Below are positions 1 through 4,914 of a stretch of DNA of 5,564 nucleotides, piece after piece. Source of the DNA: Spongiicolonus versatilis (lineage in GTDB: Bacteria; Pseudomonadota; Gammaproteobacteria; Arenicellales; Spongiicolonaceae). Below the pieces are notes generated by a model, which saw only the letters and a program-made list of their open reading frames with translations, did no database searches and had not been told where the DNA came from. Each line of letters opens with the position of its first letter. Positions within the stretch are counted from its first letter, which is position 1. The stretch lies in NCBI GenBank assembly GCA_028286165.1, contig JAPYMU010000020.1, forward strand, positions 1 through 5,564, given 5' to 3'. Position numbers and translations under genes: made by a program.

Positions 1-2
1 CC

Positions 3-185
3 CCGCCCCGGACCGGCGGTGACGGCGGCCGGAATGACGGTCTGCGGTGCAAAAATGACGGTGGCGGGGGTGGAAGTGGCGGTTGCAGTTGCGGAAACGC
101 TGGTTGCAGGGGCCGGGATGGCGGTTTGGACTGCGGAAATGGTGGTTGTGGTGGGTTAAGGGCATCTATTCCCCGACCCGGATGA
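3..185 (+). CDS. possible 3' end of a Gly/Asn/Cys-rich heptad-repeat protein (partial)
   Basis: The plus frame from position 3 is open from the left edge to TGA at 183-185. It encodes about 60 residues dominated by Gly, with recurring Asn/Asp and Cys, and ends with a short non-repetitive tail (LRASIPRPG). It matches the 21-bp repeat exactly, one heptapeptide per unit. Its stop would overlap the convergent dehydrogenase gene by 20 bp. I do not recognise a family; glycine-rich repetitive tails occur in secreted and surface proteins, but no function can be assigned from this fragment. Competing readings are plus frame 1 (Val/Ala-rich, stop 157-159) and a His/Arg-rich minus-strand frame starting with ATG at 165, immediately after the dehydrogenase TAG. 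The codon-position pattern favours the frame given here, weakly. Confidence 0.3.
   Translation, partial: PPRTGGDGGRNDGLRCKNDGGGGGSGGCSCGNAGCRGRDGGLDCGNGGCGGLRASIPRPG
9..155 (+). repeat. seven tandem degenerate 21-bp units
   Basis: Seven consecutive units of 21 bp begin at 9, 30, 51, 72, 93, 114 and 135. In the plus frame starting at position 3, the fourth codon of every unit is GGT. The other codons follow a loose pattern of Arg/Gly/Lys, Asn/Asp/Ser/Thr, Gly/Asp/Ala, Gly, then a variable pair, then Cys or Gly. Differences between units fall most often on third codon positions in this frame (GGC/GGT, TGC/TGT, AAT/AAC), which fits a translated heptapeptide repeat better than plain DNA slippage. 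The array probably continues left of the window. Confidence 0.75.
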
Positions 186-1389
186 CCGTCACGCCATCAG
201 CGTCCGGAATGTAGCGCCAGGGGTCTATCACCACCGAACCGGCGGGGAAACGCATCCGGAAAAAATCCGAGTGCTTTGTTCCTACCAAAAAAACCGATGG
301 CGCAAAATCAGGCGCGTCGCCATCCAGGTGGGGGTCAAAAGATGTGACTTCATGCCCGCGCTCGCGCAGAATGTTTTCGAGCAAAATGGCCGGGCTGCCG
401 ACGGTGATGTTGGATTCGGGCTTGAATGATTTTCCCAGCACCACTTTCGGCAAGTCGTGTTGCTCCATCAGGTCGGCGAGGTATTCGGTTTGCCGTTCCC
501 GCGCCGTCATGAGCGCGTCGAAGAAGTCGTAACTCAGGTCCAGTTTCCGCGCCAGCCATGAAAGCGCGATGTTGTCGCGCGGATGGCAACCGCCGCCGTC
601 ACCCATGCCGCCACGCAGGTAGGCCCCGGAAATCAGCCGCCCGTGGGCCAGGCGCAAGGCATCGGTGACTGCGTCCGAGTTTGCGCCGGTTTTGTGGCAA
701 ATCTCCATCATGGTGTTGGCGAACACGATTTTCATGCCGATGAAAGTGTTGTAAGCCACCTTAATCAGTTCGGCGTTGGCGACTTTGGTTCGGTAGACCG
801 GGGCGTCGTGAATGGTGGCGTAGAAAGATTCCACCTCCCGAGCCGCGGTTTCGTCTTCCACGCCGAGCAGAACGAATTCGGGATGCAGGAAATCGCGCAT
901 GGTTGTTCCCATGGCGATAAAAAACGGGTTGTAGCACAGGCGCACGCGCGGATTCAGCAACGGTTTAATTTCGCGCTCCATGGTGCCGGGAAGCACGGTG
1001 GAAATCACGGCGATGGTGCGGCACCCATCGGCCTGCGCGCCGATTTCGTCGGCCAGATCCTGGACGCCGGCGCGCAGGGCGGTGTAGTCAAAGTCAACCC
1101 GTGTCTCGGGGATGCGGGTCACGCCTTCGTATAGTTTTTCGTGGGGCGTTTGGATGGCGACGAAGATGATGTCGCTTTGCGCGACCAACTCGTCGAGCCG
1201 GACGGTTTTCAGGCGGCTTTTGGACAAGGCCTCCTGGGCGCCTTCTTCACGGTATGGAATGGTCCGCTCGCGGATGCAGGCCAGGACTTTTTCGCTGGTG
1301 TCGCAGCCGAGGACTTCGTGCCCCTTGCTTTCCGCGGCCAGCGCGCAGGGCAGGCCCAGTTTTCCCAGGCCGAGGAATCCGATTTTCAT
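166..1389 (-). CDS. UDP-glucose/GDP-mannose dehydrogenase family protein
   Basis: A 407-residue member of the NAD-dependent nucleotide-sugar dehydrogenases, which oxidise the C6 hydroxyl of a UDP- or GDP-sugar twice to give a uronic acid for polysaccharide assembly in the cytoplasm. The N-terminus is a Rossmann dinucleotide-binding fold (GFLGLGKLGLP, residues 4-14). STVLPGT (130-136) is the family's STVPPGT-like motif. ELIKVAYN (207-214) supplies the conserved Lys210 and Asn214. GGGCHPRD (265-272) holds the presumed catalytic Cys268. LGKSFKPES (318-326) opens the C-terminal sugar-nucleotide-binding domain. Length is near the usual 400-450. The start at 1389 forms an ATGA overlap with the upstream gene's stop and has only a weak purine-rich site (AGAGAG, minus strand, 1401-1396), so translation is probably coupled. 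The substrate is not determined: neighbouring manC makes GDP-mannose, but the GGGCHPRD loop differs from the commoner GG(S)CFPKD of UDP-glucose dehydrogenases. Confidence 0.9.
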   Translation of the reverse strand: MKIGFLGLGKLGLPCALAAESKGHEVLGCDTSEKVLACIRERTIPYREEGAQEALSKSRLKTVRLDELVAQSDIIFVAIQTPHEKLYEGVTRIPETRVDFDYTALRAGVQDLADEIGAQADGCRTIAVISTVLPGTMEREIKPLLNPRVRLCYNPFFIAMGTTMRDFLHPEFVLLGVEDETAAREVESFYATIHDAPVYRTKVANAELIKVAYNTFIGMKIVFANTMMEICHKTGANSDAVTDALRLAHGRLISGAYLRGGMGDGGGCHPRDNIALSWLARKLDLSYDFFDALMTARERQTEYLADLMEQHDLPKVVLGKSFKPESNITVGSPAILLENILRERGHEVTSFDPHLDGDAPDFAPSVFLVGTKHSDFFRMRFPAGSVVIDPWRYIPDADGVTVIRVGE

Positions 1390-2315
1390 GATGCACTCTC
1401 TATGCGTTGGAGTTGGACGCCGTGGCGGTCAAGATAACCTTTGACCTTTGCCAAATCAATATGGAGCAAATTTTTATACTCAGTGGAATTGCGTTGATCG
1501 CTTAAAAAGGTAAATTCGCTCAGTGCCCCCTTCGCGGTGGCATCCAGATTTTCATATTTTTGCTTATGCGTAACACGCACATGACAAGAGCGCAAAATAC
1601 GGGCTTTACGTGAGATGCGCTCCATCCATGCATCGCAATATGCGTGCTTGGAGAAGTGCCCAATAACCTGATGCACTTTGCGATGAACCGCGGGGAATGG
1701 GTTGTCATAACAATTTTGCGATGAATCCAAGCGCAATACGCAGAATTCATTGCGAAAGTATGAGAATTTTATGTCCCATCTTTCCGTATCCATCACTGCG
1801 TCATCATTGAACAGGAGGAGGAAATCACCACGTGCAACGGCGCATAACTCCTCCACGAAAATATGAAAATCGCGATAGCCGCCGCCCCGTGGACCTGTGA
1901 TTGCATGAATTTTCACTGTGTCCCCGAACACGAGATTCATGCATTCCACCGCTTTTTGCGACTCGGCATCGTCGTCGTCCAAGCGCAACAGGATTTCAAT
2001 TGATTTGGGGTCGTCGCACCGGGTAATTAAACTGGAAACGGCATGAAGCAATCCTTGGGGACGGCCGCGTGACGGCAATGACACTGAGACCAACTTTCCC
2101 CCGGTCTCAAACCGTGGTGATGTGCCAACGCTTTTCACGGATTGAAAGCGGGACAAAAGCAGGTATCGATAACGCGCCCAGCACTCTTTCGGGCCGTGTA
2201 ACCACCGAGGACAAAAACGCCTAGTGTGAATCTTCGCCTTGCGGGCCGGCTCGTTCCATACGGAGTTAACCATTTTAGAAACGGTCCGGTAGAGGCAGGA
2301 TGATTTATCAACCAT
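1386..2315 (-). CDS. GT-A fold (family 2-like) glycosyltransferase
   Basis: About 309 residues. The start chosen is ATG at 2315, preceded by GGAG (2328-2325) with 9 nt spacing. An ATG at 2330 would add five residues and has no Shine-Dalgarno site. The first 70 residues are basic and not recognisable. A GT-A-like core follows: beta strand LVSVSLPSRGRP (75-86), acidic RLDDDD (111-116), and ARGDFLLLFNDD (161-172), a likely DxD-type metal/nucleotide-sugar site. CDAWMERI (227-234) sits where family 2 enzymes usually carry a catalytic acid. It probably transfers a sugar to a polysaccharide or lipid-linked acceptor at the inner face of the membrane; no transmembrane segment is evident. It is co-transcribed with the dehydrogenase (ATGA overlap). 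The gene is visibly more AT-rich than its neighbours, especially toward its 3' end, which suggests separate acquisition. Donor and acceptor cannot be inferred. Confidence 0.75.
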   Translation of the reverse strand: MVDKSSCLYRTVSKMVNSVWNEPARKAKIHTRRFCPRWLHGPKECWARYRYLLLSRFQSVKSVGTSPRFETGGKLVSVSLPSRGRPQGLLHAVSSLITRCDDPKSIEILLRLDDDDAESQKAVECMNLVFGDTVKIHAITGPRGGGYRDFHIFVEELCAVARGDFLLLFNDDAVMDTERWDIKFSYFRNEFCVLRLDSSQNCYDNPFPAVHRKVHQVIGHFSKHAYCDAWMERISRKARILRSCHVRVTHKQKYENLDATAKGALSEFTFLSDQRNSTEYKNLLHIDLAKVKGYLDRHGVQLQRIESAS

Positions 2316-2347
2316 TGTTTGGTTCTCCATTGTCGGGTTATTTTTGC

Positions 2348-2366
2348 GGTATGGTGCTATCATACC
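2348..2366. promoter_or_regulatory. dyad in the divergent promoter region
   Basis: The 6-bp arms GGTATG (2348-2353) and CATACC (2361-2366) are separated by 7 bp, inside the 55-bp spacer between two divergent genes. The dyad overlaps both predicted -10 boxes, so a bound regulator could affect both directions. The arms are short, so chance is possible. Confidence 0.35.
2355..2363 (+). promoter_or_regulatory. possible extended -10 for a leaderless manC transcript
   Basis: TGC-TATCAT (2355-2363) resembles an extended -10 box. Initiation about 7 bp downstream would fall at or next to the A of the manC ATG (2371), giving a leaderless mRNA. This would explain why no Shine-Dalgarno sequence precedes that ATG. 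No convincing -35 is visible. Confidence 0.3.
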
Positions 2367-2367
2367 A
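2359..2367 (-). promoter_or_regulatory. extended -10 promoter element for the minus-strand genes
   Basis: On the minus strand, TGG followed by TATGAT (2364-2359) matches an extended -10 box (TGn-TATAAT, five of six core bases). No good -35 lies 16-18 bp upstream, as is usual for extended -10 promoters. Transcription would start near 2352 and leave a leader of about 37 nt before the ATG at 2315. Confidence 0.4.
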
Positions 2368-2370
2368 CAG

Positions 2371-3954
2371 ATGAATTCAACCGTGCGCACCAAACCGGCC
2401 GCCGTTATTTTGAGCGGCGGCAGCGGCGGTCGTTTGTGGCCGTTGTCCAGAACGGATTTTCCCAAGCAATTCATTCCGCTGGCGGACGGGCATAGTTTAT
2501 TCGCCCGCACCGTGAACCGCGCCCGGCAACTGGGTTGCGAGCGGGTGGTGGTCGTCTGCAATGAAGCGCATCGTTTTTACGCGCTGGAGGAGTTGCGGGC
2601 GGGCGGCGTTGAGGATCCGCTGGTGCTGCTGGAGCCGGCGGCGAGAAACACCGCCCCGGCGGTGGCGTTGGCGGCATTGGCGATGGAGGCGGCGGGGCCG
2701 GCGCCATTGTTGGTTTTGCCCTCGGACCATTACATCGCCGACCTGGAATCTTTTGCGGCATCCATTGATGCATGCGCGGCCGCAGTAGAGCAGAGCTTTT
2801 TAGTCACTTTTGGCATTCGCCCGGCCTATCCGGAAACCGGCTACGGCTACATCATTGCCGGCGATGACATTGGCGGCGGCGTTTGCCGGGTTGCGGAATT
2901 CGCCGAAAAGCCCGATTTGGAACGTGCGCGGGATTACATTGCAAAGGAAAATTGCCATTGGAACAGCGGCATGTTTCTTTTCAATGCGGCGGATTACCTG
3001 TCGGAGTTGCAGCGGCATGCGCCGCAGGTGTCGGCGGCCTGCAGGCGGGCTTGGGATGGACGCAGAACGGAAACCCTGATGGGTGCGCGGGTAACGCGGG
3101 TGGGGGAAAGTCACTTTGCCGCCTGCCCGGGCATTTCCATGGACCATGCGGTGATGGAAAAAACCGCCAATGCGGCGGTGCTGCCGTGCGCGTTGGAGTG
3201 GTCGGATCTTGGCTCGTGGAAAACCCTGGCCGGAATTTTTGCGAAGGATGCGAATGGAAACGCCGCGGTGGGCGATGTGGTGCTGGAGGATTCCCGGGAC
3301 AACATTGTTTATGCATCGCGGCGTTTGGTGGCGGCGGTCGGCGTTGACAACCACATTGTTGTTGAGACGCCGGATGCGGTTTTGGTGGCCTCCCTTGCCG
3401 GGGCGCAGTCGGTTAAAAATGTGGCGGCGCGTTTGCGGGCCGCCGGCCGCCCGGAGGGCGAGTCGCACACAAAAGTCAACCGTCCCTGGGGTTCTTACGA
3501 AGTGGTTGTTGCTGGCTCGGGTTTCCAGGTTAAGCGTCTCATTGTTGCCCCCGGACAGAAGTTGTCGTTGCAGTTGCACCGTCGCCGCTCGGAGCACTGG
3601 ATTGTGGTTCGGGGAATCGCAACCGTCACCGTGGATGATGAGGTTTTTGAGTTAGGTGCCGGCCAGTCCACCCACATTCCAGTTGGCGCCATGCACCGCC
3701 TGGAAAACAGGAGCGGAGAGCATCTGCACCTGGTTGAGGTGCAAGTGGGAGATTATCTGGGAGAAGACGACATCCGGCGTTTTGAGGACATTTATGGGCG
3801 GGTTTTGGATACGCCGGAGCGAGAATCCACCCCTTCACCACCAATTTTTCAACCTAAGCGTGGACATAAGGGTACTTATGGCTGTCAAAAAATCAGATAT
3901 CATGGCGGTTTTATTGACTTTATTCAGTCGCAACTTTATAGCCGGGAGTTGTGA
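2371..3954 (+). CDS. manC: mannose-1-phosphate guanylyltransferase / mannose-6-phosphate isomerase (type II, bifunctional)
   Basis: 527 residues from ATG 2371; an in-frame TTG at 2344 is less likely. The enzyme class makes GDP-mannose from mannose-1-phosphate and GTP, and its C-terminal cupin interconverts fructose-6-phosphate and mannose-6-phosphate. Visible nucleotidyltransferase motifs: LSGGSGGRLWPLSR (14-27; the family usually has GGSGTRLWP), EPAARNTAPAVALAAL (88-103), LPSDHY (116-121), PETGYGYI (154-161), EFAEKPD (176-182), WNSGMFLF (197-204), SMDHAVMEK (256-264) and WSDLGSW (277-283). The cupin domain begins at VNRPWGSYE (369-377). Its HRRRSEHW (403-410) replaces the usual HxHRxEHW, so one metal-ligand His is missing, while the later PVGAMH motif (437-442) is intact. 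The family normally ends shortly after EDIYGR (472-477), at roughly 470-480 residues. The tail here is about 50 residues, and its last 30 (498-527) are encoded by the inserted element. Guanylyltransferase activity looks intact; isomerase activity is doubtful. Confidence 0.93.
   Translation: MNSTVRTKPAAVILSGGSGGRLWPLSRTDFPKQFIPLADGHSLFARTVNRARQLGCERVVVVCNEAHRFYALEELRAGGVEDPLVLLEPAARNTAPAVALAALAMEAAGPAPLLVLPSDHYIADLESFAASIDACAAAVEQSFLVTFGIRPAYPETGYGYIIAGDDIGGGVCRVAEFAEKPDLERARDYIAKENCHWNSGMFLFNAADYLSELQRHAPQVSAACRRAWDGRRTETLMGARVTRVGESHFAACPGISMDHAVMEKTANAAVLPCALEWSDLGSWKTLAGIFAKDANGNAAVGDVVLEDSRDNIVYASRRLVAAVGVDNHIVVETPDAVLVASLAGAQSVKNVAARLRAAGRPEGESHTKVNRPWGSYEVVVAGSGFQVKRLIVAPGQKLSLQLHRRRSEHWIVVRGIATVTVDDEVFELGAGQSTHIPVGAMHRLENRSGEHLHLVEVQVGDYLGEDDIRRFEDIYGRVLDTPERESTPSPPIFQPKRGHKGTYGCQKIRYHGGFIDFIQSQLYSREL
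3862..3882 (+). repeat. left terminal inverted repeat
   Basis: It shares an uninterrupted 12-bp identity (TAAGGGTACTTA, 3867-3878) with the complement of 4065-4076, plus flanking matches on both sides. It lies inside the extended manC reading frame. Confidence 0.7.
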
Positions 3955-3995
3955 TTAAGTAAAAAATCCCACCTCAGCAGGCGTTCTTTGGGCTG

Positions 3996-4038
3996 TATTG
4001 ACAGCGGAATATAAAGGTATTTTCCGCCTCGGTCAATA
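3996..4038. other. strong imperfect hairpin inside the element
   Basis: The outer arms are TATTGAC (3996-4002) and GTCAATA (4032-4038). The inner arms are GCGGAA (4004-4009) and TTCCGC (4022-4027). One mismatch and three more pairs lead to a 4-nt AAGG loop (4014-4017). The bulge is asymmetric, with 1 nt on the left and 4 nt on the right. There is no T-tract after it, so it is not a canonical intrinsic terminator. It could fold in either strand's transcript or be a transposase or regulator binding site. Confidence 0.5.
4008..4036 (-). promoter_or_regulatory. predicted sigma70-type promoter reading left from the element
   Basis: On the minus strand, TTGACC (4036-4031) is followed by a 17-bp spacer and TATATT (4013-4008), a good -35/-10 match. 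Transcription would start near 4001 and run antisense to the 3' end of manC. It overlaps the hairpin, so some of the match may be incidental. Confidence 0.35.
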
Positions 4039-4059
4039 ATACCTCGCAAGCCATGGCTG

Positions 4060-4081
4060 GCCATTAAGTACCCTTAAGTTC
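4060..4081 (-). repeat. right terminal inverted repeat
   Basis: The complement reads G-A-A-C-T followed by TAAGGGTACTTA and ATGGC, matching the left end apart from two substitutions and one inserted A. It ends 11 bp before the GTG start of the downstream glycosyltransferase gene. Confidence 0.7.
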
Positions 4082-4092
4082 GGGCCGCCCCG

Positions 4093-4914
4093 GTGAAGCC
4101 GGCCCCGGACATCAGCGTCGTGATGGCGGTGTGCAACCGCGCGCGTTATGTGGCGCGGGCGGTGGACAGCATTCTTGGGCAGACCTGCCTTTTGCGCGAA
4201 AATCCGGATTTTGCATCGGTGAGCGTCCGTTGCGAGACCATGGACGAGGACGGCGCTTTTATTAAGGTGACCAAAGTGCGCAAGGAGCGGCAGGAGGCCG
4301 GGCTGCCGCTGGCGGTGCTGGCGCGGGAGGCGGTGGCGGTAAACCAGACCACCATGTTCCGCCGCAGCGCGCTGGTGGCGGTGGGCGGTTACCGTTCTTT
4401 TTTCACCGTGGGCGAAGATTACGACCTGGCTTTGCGTCTGGCGGAAAAGTTCGGCGCCGCCTGCATCAACGAAACGCTGTACCGCCACCGCCAATATGCG
4501 CCCCGAGGCGGTGTCAACCTGATGAGTTCCCATGCGATTGCGCCGTTTTACTGCGCGGCGGTTTTCTCGGCGCACTGCCGGCGCGGCGGCATGGCGGACC
4601 CGGTGGGTGAGGGCGTGACGGCGTGGGATCTTGCGCCCGCCGCCGGCGCCGCATTGCCGGCGGAGATTAAGGAAATCTGCATAAAAAACGCCGCCACCGA
4701 TGCGCGCAAGTTGCTGCAAAAACCGGCGCCCGGGGCGTTGGAAAAACTGTTGCAGTTCATGGACGCGCTGGCTGCCGGGCACCGGGGGCAGGGCGCCCGT
4801 TCCCGCGCATTGCGCAAGATTCTTTTTTACGCCGTGCAGCGCGGCAGGTGGTGGGACGCCGGGCGGGTTGTCCACGAGTTGGCGTCGCCGCTGCGGCCGC
4901 CGGAGGTGGCGTGA
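4093..4914 (+). CDS. family 2 glycosyltransferase with apparent internal deletion
   Basis: 273 residues from GTG 4093. An in-frame TAA at 4075-4077, inside the element's terminal repeat, excludes a longer form. The N-terminus ISVVMAVCNRARYV (7-20) and AVDSILGQT (23-31) are classic family 2 GT-A motifs. The protein then jumps directly to LLRENPDF (33-40), which normally follows the nucleotide-binding (VDDGS) and DxD (GEYIAFLDADD-type) segments. Roughly 75-85 residues typical of the family are absent while the frame is preserved. The later acceptor/catalytic region remains: GGYRSFF (98-104), GEDYDLALRL (107-116) and YRHR (130-133). A helical-looking C-terminal region extends to 273. Without the aspartates the product is probably not a working transferase, so this may be a pseudogene or an assembly artefact. 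There is no Shine-Dalgarno site at the start; before the element inserted, translation was probably coupled to manC. Its stop overlaps the next gene's start (TGATG). Confidence 0.8.
   Translation: MKPAPDISVVMAVCNRARYVARAVDSILGQTCLLRENPDFASVSVRCETMDEDGAFIKVTKVRKERQEAGLPLAVLAREAVAVNQTTMFRRSALVAVGGYRSFFTVGEDYDLALRLAEKFGAACINETLYRHRQYAPRGGVNLMSSHAIAPFYCAAVFSAHCRRGGMADPVGEGVTAWDLAPAAGAALPAEIKEICIKNAATDARKLLQKPAPGALEKLLQFMDALAAGHRGQGARSRALRKILFYAVQRGRWWDAGRVVHELASPLRPPEVA
4902..4907 (+). promoter_or_regulatory. Shine-Dalgarno site of the family 4 glycosyltransferase
   Basis: GGAGGT lies 6 nt before the ATG at 4914, inside the end of the preceding gene. It is the strongest ribosome binding site in the window and fixes the start of the following gene. 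Confidence 0.8.

Larger units (their letters stand above)
3862..4081. mobile_element. MITE-like non-autonomous insertion element (~206-220 bp)
   Basis: An AT-richer block lies between two GC-rich genes and has inverted termini. Left (3862-3882) and right (4081-4060, read in complement) align as G[G/A]AC[A/T]TAAGGGTACTTA, then one extra A on the right, then TGGC. There is no transposase and no convincing ORF inside. TA dinucleotides sit at 3867-3868 and 4075-4076. If these are a target duplication, the element proper is 3869-4074 (206 bp), as expected for IS630/Tc1-mariner-type mobilisation. Otherwise the ends are 3862/4081 with no visible duplication. Joining the flanks under either model restores a manC stop that overlaps the next gene's start as GTGA, so this block looks inserted. 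Family assignment is inference; I do not recognise the exact element. Confidence 0.7.

Noticed and set aside
1..165. Minus-strand ATG at 165 directly after the dehydrogenase TAG, open to the left edge
   Set aside because: The product is a His/Arg/Asn low-complexity string generated by the 21-bp repeat, with no ribosome site; the plus frame explains the codon-position variation better.
583..1134. Long plus-strand open frame opposite the dehydrogenase
   Set aside because: Its composition and Gly/His/Val-rich product reflect the complement of the well-supported dehydrogenase; no motif or ribosome site.
2344..2370. TTG at 2344 as the manC start
   Set aside because: The added nine residues precede the normal N-terminus of the family, and the start would sit upstream of the predicted -10 box; ATG 2371 is the expected position.
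2316..2561. N-terminal extension of the minus-strand glycosyltransferase up to 2561
   Set aside because: It would overlap the conserved start of manC on the other strand, and the extra residues are non-conserved-looking; starts at 2315 or 2330 fit the spacer.
2800..3597. Minus-strand open frame opposite manC
   Set aside because: Covers conserved ManC motifs in the opposite strand, and its product is Arg-rich without recognisable features.
3902..3958. Small hydrophobic peptide (MAVLLTLF...) within the element
   Set aside because: Only 18 codons, no ribosome site, and overlaps the manC tail; not supportable as a gene.
3996..4038. Intrinsic terminator for manC
   Set aside because: Stem-loop present but no T-run follows on either strand.
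4033..4875. Long minus-strand open frame opposite the family 2 glycosyltransferase
   Set aside because: Arg/His/Ala-rich shadow of a high-GC gene that has clear GT2 motifs on the other strand.
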